From the NCBI GenBank assembly GCA_030248295.1, contig JASANH010000702.1:80085-144084 (forward strand): a stretch of 64,000 bases of DNA. The letters are read 5' to 3'. Both the position numbers and the translations under genes were made by a program. The notes under the pieces are model-generated. The model searched no databases. It was given only the letters and a program-made list of their open reading frames with translations, and had not been told where the DNA came from. This stretch comes from Mesodorylaimus sp. YZB2_4. Its lineage: Eukaryota; Nematoda; Enoplea; Dorylaimida; Dorylaimidae. Each line of letters starts with the position of its first letter. Position 1 is the stretch's first letter. This document shows, one piece after another, positions 54,217 through 63,860 of the stretch.

Positions 54217-54540
54217 CTACGGTTTATCATACCTCGGATAAGCGGTTATGACCGCACCATTTTTAGCCACCACGTGAATTGCATTCACAGAGCTATTATA
54301 ACCAATCACTCGATCAAAGTACAGCCGAAAAATGATATCCTTTCTGAATGTGTGCGAAAAGCCCTTTTCCACCGCCTCGTAAATTATTTTTCTCTAATTA
54401 CGAACCACGAAATACGATATGGTCTCTTCTCGCTCTTGCTTGGAAGCATTGGACCGACAGCCATGCACCTTCTTCACCTCCTCCATCGACCATTTGGGGA
54501 CACTGATCACACATTCCGAACAAGAAATCAAAGTCTTCAT
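54217..54540 (-). pseudogene. Unknown 107-codon gene with one in-frame TAG
   Basis: The likely start is the Met of MKTLISCSECV (54540), because the Met at 54582 is only 12 nt from the TATA box. The frame contains VPKWSMEEVKKVHGC, FVVRN, then TAG (54394-54396), and continues in the same frame with RKIIYEAVEKGFSH, VIGYNSSVNAIHVVAKNG and ITAYP to a TAG at 54217. Continuity of plausible coding sequence on both sides suggests a single recent nonsense change. The last third (IGYN...VV...ITAYP) is faintly reminiscent of small barnase/EndoU-fold nuclease domains, but I cannot support that by more than pattern. Confidence 0.45.
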
Positions 54541-54593
54541 CTCAAGGACTAAAATGATTGCTCCATCTGATGCTTGTGACATTTTTGCTCCAG

Positions 54594-54601
54594 CTTTTAT
54601 A
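54594..54601 (-). promoter_or_regulatory. TATA box of the 54217-54540 gene
   Basis: TATAAAAG on the minus strand. CCAAT boxes (ATTGG on plus) lie 50-135 bp upstream, which completes a textbook core promoter. Confidence 0.65.
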
Positions 54602-54609
54602 GTCAGACT

Positions 54610-54910
54610 TTTTGGCGAAGCTACTCGGACGAAGCTTCTTTGCATCTGATTGGCTATCGGCTTTGGGCGAAGCTAGTCCACGCATGTGATTGGTTATTGG
54701 CTATGGGCGAAGCCATTCGATGCACCTGATTGGCTGATGTCTTTGGGCGAAGCTTAGATGGGCGGAGCTGAGGCAGGCGAAGCTTGGGCGGGCGAAGCTG
54801 AGGCAGGCGAAGCTGGGGCGGGCGAAGCTGAGGCAGGCGAAGTTGGGACAGGCGAAGCTGAAACGGGCGAAGCTAAGATAGGCGAAGCTAATGTGGGCGA
54901 AGCTGCTCAA
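54610..54910. repeat. CCAAT-containing and GGCGAAGCT repeat array (enhancer-like)
   Basis: About three units of roughly 55 bp (TGATTGGCTATCGGCTTTGG then GCGAAGC) are followed by about ten 15-bp units (GGCGAAGCTGAGGCA and variants). Each longer unit carries ATTGG, i.e. CCAAT on the minus strand, placed upstream of the TATA box at 54594. The Ser-Phe-Ala-Cys frame across the array is a by-product. Confidence 0.85.
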
Positions 54911-55659
54911 TCGAAGCTCGAACCTGATTGATCGAAGGCTTATTCTGTTCAGCATACACTAGCACTGGATTTTGAATTCGCGCCAAGGCCTAGTTTACAA
55001 TCAGTCTTTCCAAACTGCTATTATATTTTTTTTATCAGACATTACAACACACACCAAATCAATGGCTAAAAATCGACCATGCACGGGTCATCCATGAAAG
55101 GCGCAAGTTCAGCTTCAGCGCACAAGCGCTGAATACAGGTCAACGCGGCATCGACCTGCGCGTTCTCGGCGACGTTGGTGGTGGTGGCGAAAGATGGCGG
55201 GCCGTGAGATGGAGGGGCAGCGGTGGTGGTGCTGCTGGCGTTGGTGGCTGTTTCTTCGACCAGCTTTCTCTAAAACGGTCGATACGGGCGCTGAGAACAA
55301 GAAGAAAATGTTGGCACTGTTTCGAGGTCACTTCTATAGCTTTCAGTAGATCGGTAGTCTCCACCCAGCTCTAATCATACTCGTAGAAGCCTGAACTACA
55401 TAATCAGCTGGCCTAAGAATACAATACTGTACCTAAGTAGTCAAAGAGAATGTGACACTGCTTTAGTTACGTCATTATCCCCTGATATATGAGGTCTTAC
55501 TGTAGGCTGAGTCTCAACCCAATTTTTGGCATGCCCAAAGGAGCCTTAGCTGACCTATTCTTACAGTAGTGTGCCTATGCACAAATCGTCAGTTTGAGAA
55601 ATCACTTACTTTGTGTAATAGATGCCTCCAGTGGTTACTCTATTTGCATGGGGCATCTA
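54911..55659 (-). other. Mostly non-coding; weak 74-codon frame 55140-55364
   Basis: The minus-strand frame from 55364 (METTDLLKAIEVTSKQCQHF) becomes Pro/His-rich after 35 codons and has no TATA box or known domain. Otherwise nothing was found. Confidence 0.3.
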
Positions 55660-55770
55660 GTGTGAACAGAGGCACATCAGACTATTTGTCAGACATCTAG
55701 TGTGCACACGATGCACAGACTATCTGTCAGACACCCAGTGTGCACACGAGGCACAGACCATTTGTCTCCC
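55660..55770. repeat. Short tandem repeat, about 46-bp unit
   Basis: CATCTAGTGTGCACACGATG, then GCACAGACTATCTGTCAGAC, and variants are repeated about two and a half times. Confidence 0.7.
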
Positions 55771-56346
55771 TCCCTGGTCAGGGCCGAGCTGACTGGTTTC
55801 CCTAACATGCGAGGGATTGATATGACTAGTCCTTTGACCCCGAGCATCGCCTATATGAAGGCCCTGCTCCTTGCCTGAAAAATTCTTCTTATTTTTCTGG
55901 CTTTTACGTTTCTTGGACTATTGTTAAAGACTTTTCTTAGCTGGACCAGCCTTTCCCAACAAAGAGAACAAATATAATCGATCAAAGGCGGTTATTTCTA
56001 GCGCGTGGCTGATCTGCCATGATCTGCCATGAAACTTATTTTTACCGTGTGCGCGACGTCTGGTAGCTTGTTGCTTCTGCGTATGTCAATACGACATCAT
56101 TTAGCCATACAGTAATTCACTCTGCGCATTTTTTCATCAATTTTTGTGAAATTGATCACTGATCAAAGTTCAGCCGATTTTGATCATTATTTTCAGTCAT
56201 CGTAGCTCTAACTGGTGCAAAGATTATTCAAAATTTCTTTTTAAATTCTGTTCGTATGATACTAGAAAGTATGTTTTTAGTCTTTTTTACTTTATCAGCA
56301 AAAGCAACATGATCACAGCTTATTCGATCGACTGAAAAACAAAAAT

Positions 56347-56360
56347 CCACCAATTGGTGG
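56347..56360. repeat. Palindrome CCACCAATTGGTGG, left of piggyBac gene
   Basis: A perfect 14-bp palindrome that recurs at 59116-59129. Including flanks (GGANCTCCACCAATTGGTGG then ATTTTTG) the two sites are inverted relative to each other, as subterminal repeats of one transposon would be. Confidence 0.65.
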
Positions 56361-56401
56361 AGCTCCATGATAGCGTAGTATGAATAGGGAGTTTGTTTTA
56401 G

Positions 56402-58880
56402 ATGCCGAAAAGCAATAAGGTGTCGGCGGACGATGCTGTAATCGACCTCGTTCAAGTAGGAGATGAGTTCGATGCGCTTTTTGGAAATAAAGACGGTGAT
56501 TCTAATGAGGAAGAATTTGGTGGTGGTAGTGAGATGATGGATAGCGATCATATCGATCAAAGAGATATTGGTAAGTCTATCAAATGTTAGTTCTCACTTG
56601 GTGTGGGAGTTCCAGATTTGTTATGCATTGTGAGCTTTGTTATCCTTGATCTACGAATAATCGATCGATCGATTGATCGATCGATTCCCAGGTTCAGTGA
56701 TCGATTGAAGTAAATTTTTGAAGGAGACAGCTTTTCGATTTCAGACGCTGTAAACCGAATGGAGAATTTGATGAACCATCTGTTGACGGAAACATCCGAC
56801 GATAATGATCAAGAGGATCAGATCGGCGCTATTGGTGATCAAAACGACCGAAATGAAGGAGTGCGTGATCAAGAGGGTCAGATAGCGCTATTGGTGATCA
56901 AATCGACCGAAATGAAGGAGTGCGTGATCAAGTGGCAGCAACTGCAACAAGGCCAAAGCGTACAGCTGTGAGGAAGACGGCGAAAGCTGCCAAGCCATCG
57001 GTTCAATGGAAAAGAAGCCCTTTCGTTGAACCGGCGGGGGGCGAGTTCAAGGGGAAGGTAGATGAAGATGTTCCGAACTGGCCATTACCGACGCCATTGG
57101 AATACATAAAAAAATTTATTTCGGAACCAATGCTGACCTTGATGGCCACTGAGTCCGTTCGATATTATACCCAGGTAAGACTGCACTTGTTTTGTTTTTG
57201 GTACAGACTTATAAAAGGTGTTTTGATGATACATTTTCAGAGATGCCGGGCTAGTTCTGCGCCGCCCATTTCTAATTCAGCAGCTTCCAGCTGCCGTTCG
57301 GCTGATTCAACAAGCACCTTGGTCAGTTCGAGAAGTGCGTCACTTAGTAGTAGAACTCGTGTCGCAAGATCGATTTCGGTTTTTGATGCGGAATCTGCAT
57401 TTTGTCGATACAGAGGATGCGACTGAAGAGATCAAGGAAGATCGGATTTGGAAAGTGCGTCCATTTTTGGGGCTTTTGCAAGAGGGATTTTTGAAAGTGA
57501 CCCCGACCAAGCAACAATCGATCGATGAGCAAATGGTCGCCTTCAAGGCCTGGCATGGATTGAGGCAGTTTCTGAAAGATGAGCTGATCAGGTTTGGCTT
57601 CAAGGTGAAACATAAGCTGTTTCGTCATATCCAGTCACTCCAATATTTCTTCCTATTTAGGTGTGGGCCAGAGCGAGCCCCGATGGATTTGTACACGATT
57701 TTGAAGTATATTAGGGAAAGGCAACGGATTTGGAAAAGAATCAAGCAGACGAAATTGGAGTGAATTTGAGCGAATACGCTGTGGGCAAAATGTTGCGCCA
57801 TCTTCCTCCAAATTGCAGCTATAAACTGTACGCCGACCGGTATTTCAGTGGCATCAAACTGGCGCGTTATGTCTTGGAACGTGGTGACCACTTCACTGGT
57901 AAAATAAATCTGCATTACTTCTTACAGTATTTTTGAGTATTAGTGACTGTTCTTGCAGGAACTATTTTGTCTAATCGATTGTGTGGCGCCACCGACCAAA
58001 AGCAGAAGATCAAATTGAAGAGCAATGCCGAGTTGGAGAAAGAGGGCCGTGGCTCATTCGATGCGTTGACGACAAGCGATGAAAAAATCGCTCTAGTAAA
58101 ATGGATAGACTCTGGCGTTGTCCATATGATCTCGACCATACATGGAGCTCATCCAGTTTCGACTCGCCAACGAGCGTAAGTTTCTTGATTGATTTACAGT
58201 ATTGTGCTCTAGTTTACAATAAGTTTTTGAATTTGGGTTTATAGAATCAAGAACAAAGAAGGAAAATGGGCGAAGATAAATGTGCAACGGCCAGCCATGA
58301 TCAGCCAGTACAACGCGAACATGGGCAGTGTCGATCTCTCCGACATGTTTCGCTCTAAATATTTCAAATCGATCAAATGTCGCTGATGGTAAGTGATTTG
58401 ATGCAAAGCATTACACTTATGGCACAGTTTATTATTTAGGTATTTGAACCTTTTCCACTACGGCATCAATTTGGTGATCAGACACGCTTGGGTTTTGTAC
58501 AAGCGAGATTTCTCGAGGATCTGGGGCGAGGGCGATTTGGATCAAGAACCTCCCAAGATGATGCCTTTGTTTGATTTCGTCGACGATGCTTGTCGATCGA
58601 TTCTGCTAGAGGCGGCCACTTTGCGCACGAGCTCCTCGCTTCGATTATCAGCGGCTGGCACATCGAGGCCCGACTCTATCTGATATGACGGGGTTGGCCA
58701 CTGGCCCGTATCGATTGTCGAGAGTGCCAAATGTGATGATGGCCGAAGCCGACGTTCAACGTGTCCAGTATGCAAAGCCAGAGGTCGGCGATCCGAGACG
58801 AACACGTTTTGTAGCAAGTGTGATGTGGCGCTTTGCATTACAGAAGGAAAAACGTGTTTCATTGATTATCAGACGAAGCA
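56402..58880 (+). pseudogene. piggyBac-type transposase, spliced, inactivated
   Basis: DDE_Tnp_1_7-type transposase. An acidic N-terminus (MPKSNKVSADDAV) is followed by an intron (56571-56744). Core blocks include MRNLHFVDTEDATEEIKEDR, KVRPFLGLLQEGF, SIDEQMVAFKAWHG (first Asp), DGFVHDFEVY then TAG (57712-57714), LYADRYFSGIKLARYVL (second Asp), GTILSNRLCG, MISQYNANMGSVDLSDMF (third Asp) and WYLNLFHYGINLVIRHAWVL. The C-terminal Cys-rich domain reads CPVCKARGRRSETNTFCSKC in another frame. Introns with good sites are seen at 57175-57240, near 57900-57958, 58178-58244 and 58389-58439. Damage: a 60-bp tandem duplication near 56819-56937 whose second copy lacks one base, the TAG above, a TGA before WYLN (58384-58386) and shifted frames. 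All three catalytic Asp are preserved. Confidence 0.9.
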
Positions 58881-58989
58881 ATAGGAGTAAGTAAACGATT
58901 TGTTGACAAGTGGCTTGCAATTTCTAAAAATCATCAGTGTAGCAATACCAGTCAGGCCCCCCTGATAGGATGGAGGGTTCACAGAGAGG

Positions 58990-59140
58990 CCTTAGGTGAG
59001 TCACTCAGATCCGTTATTGGGTGCCTCCACATTTCCATGGAACACCGTTACTGGGTGCCTCCACAAATTTGTGTATTTTTGATTTCTGATCAGTAACACC
59101 GTTACTAGGGACCTCCACCAATTGGTGGATTTTTGATCTC
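58990..59140. repeat. Tandem CCGTTACTGGGTGCCTCCAC repeats
   Basis: Three drifting copies of AACACCGTTACTGGGTGCCT then CCAC, spaced about 45-55 bp. The last includes the palindrome at 59116-59129. They lie downstream of the transposase and before an AGAGGG-TTAA (59255-59264), a plausible piggyBac right end. Confidence 0.65.
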
Positions 59141-59460
59141 TGATCAGGGGGGTCCAGAATTTTTTCTAACATCAGAACTTTTGTTCCTGGGACCCAGGGA
59201 CCCTATTTACAAGATTTCATGCAAATCGGTGATGGTCACTTTTGCTTCCATATTAGAGGGTTAAAACTCATTGAAAATCTTTGTTTTCAGGTCTACATTG
59301 CACTTTTCTACTCAAAAAATGTGAGAATTGGACAACCGAGCATGATGCTCATCAGAAATGACAAAATTCAAGACTTGTGAGCGTGATTTAGGGCGAGACG
59401 CAGAAATTCAGAAAATTTGAATGTTGTATCATTTTATTTAAAAGCAATTTCTTGTTGTCA

Positions 59461-59461
59461 G

Positions 59462-59490
<29 letters not shown>
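59461..59490. repeat. (CA)n microsatellite
   Basis: About 15 perfect CA units. The Cys-Val frame on the minus strand is a by-product. Confidence 0.95.
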
Positions 59491-59492
<2 letters not shown>

Positions 59493-59567
59493 AAGCAGAA
59501 AGAAATTGAACAAGACATATAAAATAAAATTATAATACAGAACCTGCGAGTCAACACAATTTACCCT

Positions 59568-59780
59568 ACTGTAATGTACCTGCACATCAGCAAAATATAT
59601 CCGAATGTCAGGCACCTGCACATCACAAAATATATCCTACTGTAATGTACCCGCACATCAGCAGGATATATCCCAATGTAAGGCACCTGCATATCACAAA
59701 AATATATTCTACTGTAATGTACCCGCACATCAACAAATAATATCCTAGTGTAATGCACCTGCACATCAGCGAAGTTGCCA
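59568..59780. repeat. Minisatellite, about 36-bp unit
   Basis: About six units of the form CACCTGCACATCAGCAAAAT followed by ATATCCTACTGTAATG. Alternating variants suggest a two-unit (about 72-bp) higher-order period. Confidence 0.85.
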
Positions 59781-60274
59781 TATACAATACTCCTTTGTAA
59801 CTCAGCTGGGAACATGGGGACTCACAAGCAGTCTGTCAACCAAAAACGACACCCTCAGTCCCTTCACTTGAACGGTACACTGCAAAGTGCCCTTTACACC
59901 ATCTTCATATTGCGCGCTTTTCACTTTACACTTTACACTGCACGCATGCTTTTTACACTACTTTTTGCACTGCCTATGCTTAACCATTGTGCCACACAAA
60001 GTGAGCAATGAAGCACTCGACGCTAGTACTACTGAGAAGTGTGACTTTAAAATTTGGCTCCAAAATTAGGCCTAGAGCACAGTTTTAGGTAACATATTTA
60101 CGTGTTAGACCCATTGCAAAAACTGAATGCACATAACGTACGGAGTTTTATCTTCAGACTTCCGATTAAGTGCACTCAGGAAAACACACCAGCAACAGTG
60201 TCTCCGCTCGGAGCACAATCATAAATTACATCAGCAATTTCGCCAAACATTAATATGATATATATTTTCATCCA
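59781..60274. other. No gene recognised
   Basis: TTTACACTTTACACTGCACG-like words recur at 59925-59965. No coding signal was found. Confidence 0.45.
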
Positions 60275-60668
60275 TTGGGCCGCGGTAGCGTCCCCCATGT
60301 AGTACATATGGCACACTAACAACGATATCTCAACTCCTTGATGTCATGAAGCGATGAAATTTCGTTTCTTAGTGTAACTTCACACTAGATTCAGTTCTAC
60401 CGAAAGAATTTTCAAAATCTTTTTCCGTGCGGGCCCCACTCATGCTAGGCGTGCGAGAGCGAAAAACCTGACCAGGTTTCTTGTTTTCGCTATAACTCGC
60501 GATACATGCAGCCAAAATCGATAAAATTTGGTATAGGCATAGGGGACTAGTTAGGGAAGGCGCATACCGGAAATCTTTTCGAAATCTTCACTGGTTATCC
60601 TTTTATGGGCGGAAACGTGCCCGCGTCATACATGTATATGTATGAATGTATGTAGGTATGTATGTATA
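60275..60668 (-). repeat. Dispersed repeat family D, copy 2, with (TATG)n
   Basis: Inverted, diverged copy of 12846-13190 (GTAGTACATATGGCACAC, TTTCGCTATAACTCG, GGCGGAAACGTGCCCGCGTC), ending in a GTATGTATGTA microsatellite as in copy 1. Confidence 0.85.
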
Positions 60669-61384
60669 GACCCGATAGATCATAACGCCGATCGGGAGCT
60701 GTGTGAGATTGGGGGATCCAGCTATTTGTTTAAACAACAGGGTAACATCACTAATTGTGCCCTTCAATATTGATTTTGACCACGTATTGCCTCAAATTGT
60801 TGTGGGGTGCTCAGACGGGGGTCCACTCAGGTGAAATTATCATTTTTTGCAGTTTTAGACCCCATAAAAACCGTCTGGAGAGGCGCAGGGCAACTTTTTA
60901 TAGCTTGAAGGGCGGGTATATCGAAGCGAAGGCGTGAGTGGTCGCGTGGTCGCGAACACTCTGCTAAGGGCGCCGCGTGATCGCGTCCTTAGGTCTTGAG
61001 CAGTCGCGTGACGCGCACAGTCCACGAGCAGCTAACTTAGTAAGGAAAAGATCACATGAAAAACGGCAAGCTGTGCTGTGCGACAGTTACAAGTTTAACT
61101 TCTACTCTATTCATGAGACTGTTTTTCTAGGTAGTGATCTTTGTATGCATTGCATTCGGTATGGATATGCATGAGCACGCTGCAGAAGTGTGCTGTGATT
61201 TGTTCAAGTCGAGGTAACTATGTACTGTAAGAAGCAATGTTGCAATCAAAAAAGTCATTGGTCATAGAAAGTTCAAAAAAAAACAAACAAAAATACAGTG
61301 GTCAGCAATGGTGGCAGACATTGGTCAAATAACTTTCACAAAAACGAATTTTTTGCAAAAGCAATATAATTGCACAAAAATCAC
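60669..61384. other. No gene recognised
   Basis: GTCGCGTG-type words cluster at 60935-61020. No coding motif was found. Confidence 0.45.
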
Positions 61385-61687
61385 TCAATTGCCAGCTAAC
61401 TGATTTCCGACTGGGACAAACGCAATAGGAGGATGTTGTACACTAGGCCTGGGGCCGGAGTTTTGTTGGCACCGTCGCCTTAGCAGGATGAAAATAATAA
61501 AGCCAATTAAGGCAGCAACAGCGATGGCGATAATGGTGTTGATAATTGATTGAACTCCCCCACGAAGAATTCCATTCAGTCCGCTGGTGAAAAAGGTTGA
61601 CGCCTCATCCCAAGCATTTTTGACTGTGTAGGCCACATCCTCGGGCGTTGTAGCAAATGAAGATCCGTAGTCGACTATGACGTCAAT
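61385..61687 (-). CDS. C-terminal exon of a membrane protein
   Basis: An open frame of 100 codons preceded by an acceptor-like CTTCGTCGGCAG, with no ATG at its start, so it is probably a last exon. It reads IDVIVDYGSSFATTPEDVAY, an amphipathic stretch (NAWDEASTFFTSGLNGIL), a long hydrophobic span (IINTIIAIAVAALIGFIIFI) and LLRRRCQQNSG, then a Pro-rich tail. An ectodomain-amphipathic helix-TM-basic tail layout fits the end of a viral class III fusogen or similar envelope protein, but no ectodomain is present to test this. It is divergently oriented to the Bcl-2-like gene at 61846. Confidence 0.5.
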   Translation of the reverse strand: MDVIVDYGSSFATTPEDVAYTVKNAWDEASTFFTSGLNGILRGGVQSIINTIIAIAVAALIGFIIFILLRRRCQQNSGPRPSVQHPPIAFVPVGNQLAGN

Positions 61688-61845
61688 CTGCCGACGAAGG
61701 CGAAAGTAGTATAGACGGGGTTATAGCCGGTTTAGGCTCTGCCCCGATCCCTGATCAATCACCCATCGATCAGACCTGATCGACCAATTACCGAGCACCA
61801 TTTCCACCCACCCACCCTCTCATCCATCCCATCGAACGGACGACG

Positions 61846-62796
61846 ATGCCGTCTAGCGACGCAATACGTCTCCCCCCCAGCCATGGCCATATCGATCCTG
61901 TTCGCAGGATCGATCGATCGGAAAAATCGGCCAAATCAACCGTCGCTACAACGACTTTCGTCGCTACAACAACATTCGTCGCTACAACAACATTCGTCGC
62001 TACAACGACAGGCGCCGCGCAACAGGGTACCTCCGACATTTTAGCGGAAATTTTAAAACGCCAGAATAACTAAATCGTTCCATCACTACGATCGATAGGA
62101 CCTACACACTAATTACTAACACCAATTTTCACAACAGTGAGCCCTCTAGCGACAGACCCGCCCTCTACACAAAACCAACCAATCCATACTACAATAGCTG
62201 ACATCATTCGACAAAAACCAATCGATGATCGAGTCCATCGAATCACAAACCAGCCCTATTACAATATAAACTCACGTCTCAACCAAAAAGCTCATTTATT
62301 CGGAATGTTAATGCTTCTAAGGATTATAGCGGATCTAATGGCGTCACAATCATCAACAGCCAGAATGGAATCGAACGACCAACTTAGAATGATCATCCGA
62401 TATTGCATACAATTGAAATTTCGCGAATTCGGCCTCCTTATCCCATACGCTCCCACCAAGATCGAGTTCTGCGTACAATGGGCGAGCCAGAAATACGAAG
62501 CGACCTACAATTTTAATCGGATCATTACATTTATCAATCAAATGCGAATCACATTGAAAAATGGTCAGGCAAAAATTGTGAGCATATGTTCTACTGTGTT
62601 GAAACGTGGACAGATCACGTACTGGCGTGCTATCGCATTCTTTGTGTTCATTCAATACTTAGCCATTACCTTTTATCAACGCGATATGTTCGATCACATT
62701 GATGCTATAGAAGACTGGGTCCTAAACGCGTCCTTAGCCTACGAGTTCGATCTGAATGGACTGCTTTGCATGTACTCAGTTGCCGTCAAAAAATGA
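61846..62796 (+). CDS. Second Bcl-2-like protein, probably two exons
   Basis: The 3' exon (62138-62796) encodes a Bcl-2 fold. A BH4-like helix reads QLRMIIRYCIQLKFREFG. A BH3-like helix reads IEFCVQWASQKYEATYNF, followed by FINQMRIT as in AAQLHVT of the family. BH1 reads VLKRGQITYWRAIAFFVF (G...W.R.IAFF.F). BH2 is weaker (IEDWVLNASLAYEFDLNGL). There is no C-terminal anchor. An upstream ATG frame at 61846 (Ser/Thr-rich, with FVATTT repeated three times) joins in phase if an intron 62027-62137 (CAGG|GTACCT...TTTTCACAACAG) is removed, giving about 279 residues. Otherwise translation may begin at the Met of FGMLMLLRIIADL, giving about 163 residues. It is clearly a different paralogue from the 53.6-kb protein. 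Confidence 0.75.
61930..62010 (+). repeat. 18-bp tandem repeat coding for FVATTT
   Basis: CGTCGCTACAACAACATT occurs four times with small differences and lies within the first exon of the Bcl-2-like gene. Confidence 0.85.
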
Positions 62797-63026
62797 AACC
62801 TGTTGCCTAGTTCCGTGTTGTTTACACACATACCTAACGAGTGCAAAACAGGACAAGATGACCTACTCCTCGAAAAAACTAGTCCAAGAAGACAGAAAGA
62901 GCCTCATAAAAATAATTGGCTGGCCTATCAGTAAAAACTGGATTTCTCCTCCCTTCATCCCCGTAGAAATAAGTCTTATCAGTCTCATCATCGAACGTTC
63001 ATACAGAAGAGTCGCCTATCAACGAA

Positions 63027-63697
63027 ATGTTTGTTTTCCTTTGCACCTTTTTTGTTTTCATCACCAAATTTCAATTAATCCAATCATATTGCGAATGCAT
63101 CGGACCAACATCCCTCTATTGCAACAACCATCAACTCGACATCGGCTTACTTACTATCCTTCCATGCGCCAGTCACACCAACACGCTTATTCTACCTCAA
63201 ATCGACACGCTCAACTGCAATAATTCCGACATCAAATCCAAGCTACCCCTCATCAAAAAACTAATTACACCAAAATGCTTCGATTTCTGCACTTGCTCCA
63301 TTCCTCAAGTAGAATGCACAGGATCAGCCAACGACTGCGACTGCATCTGCCCAATATCGTAAGTTCCTCCATTCGATAACTTTCTTGCATACTAAAATGC
63401 GGTTAGTGTTTCAGCACCTCTCCTAAATCCACCCAACCGCCAAAACCGACAATCATATCTCAATGGACCAAATCCATACCCCAACCATCCTCACCAATAA
63501 CTCACATTACTGCCAGGCCTATATACATCGTGTAAGTTACTCTATAAACCTAAAAATTAACAATAAGAGACTGCAATTGTACATTTAGATTATTGATAGT
63601 CATACTGCTAGGCATCGCTATGGTAATAATTATTGTCCACGTCATACGATTTAAACGCATGTACTATTTTCAAATTCTACAGTACAAAAAGAAATGA
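63027..63697 (+). CDS. Cys-rich type I membrane protein, three exons, alternative fourth exon
   Basis: Exon 1 (63027-63358) starts with a signal peptide (MFVFLCTFFVFITKFQL) and a Cys-rich ectodomain with 13 or so cysteines (SYCECIGPTSLYC, CFDFCTCSIPQVEC, CDCICP). A 56-nt intron (63359-63414) leads to exon 2 (63415-63531), a Pro/Ser/Thr stalk. A 57-nt intron (63532-63588) leads to exon 3, a transmembrane helix (VLLIVILLGIAMVIIIVHVI) and basic tail ending YKKK-stop, a KKXX-like ER-retention pattern. Both joins preserve frame; the product is 185 residues. If exon 3 instead splices at 63681 (GTACAA) to TTTTTCAG|TACAATG (63861), the frame stays open to 63953 and the tail gains YEPVYNSTI, a tyrosine-containing segment. 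Receptor or virus-like glycoprotein; family unknown. Confidence 0.65.
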
Positions 63698-63860
63698 CTC
63701 GAAATCCAAAATTTTTTCTAGACGCCAGACCCCCCAATCGAGTTTCTCACATGGCCATCACAAGGAAATTGGTTCGCTGAATTCAATTGAATTTAGCAAT
63801 GAGTAAAAAGACAAATTTCAAAAACAAACATTTGATTTACGTTTTTAAATTTTTCAGTAC

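Noticed and set aside
54701..54955. Repetitive Ser-Phe-Ala-Cys protein
   Set aside because: It is a translation of the GGCGAAGCT minisatellite.
51619..57714. Alternative genetic code with TAG as sense
   Set aside because: Real genes here (BEL 1, BEL 3, the 54.2-kb frame end) also stop at TAG, and decayed copies show all three stop codons.
59388..59621. Cys-Val repeat protein
   Set aside because: It comes from the (CA)n microsatellite.
59568..59780. Regularly spaced repeats suggesting a CRISPR array
   Set aside because: Units are contiguous and drift; there are no unique spacers or cas genes, and the DNA is animal.
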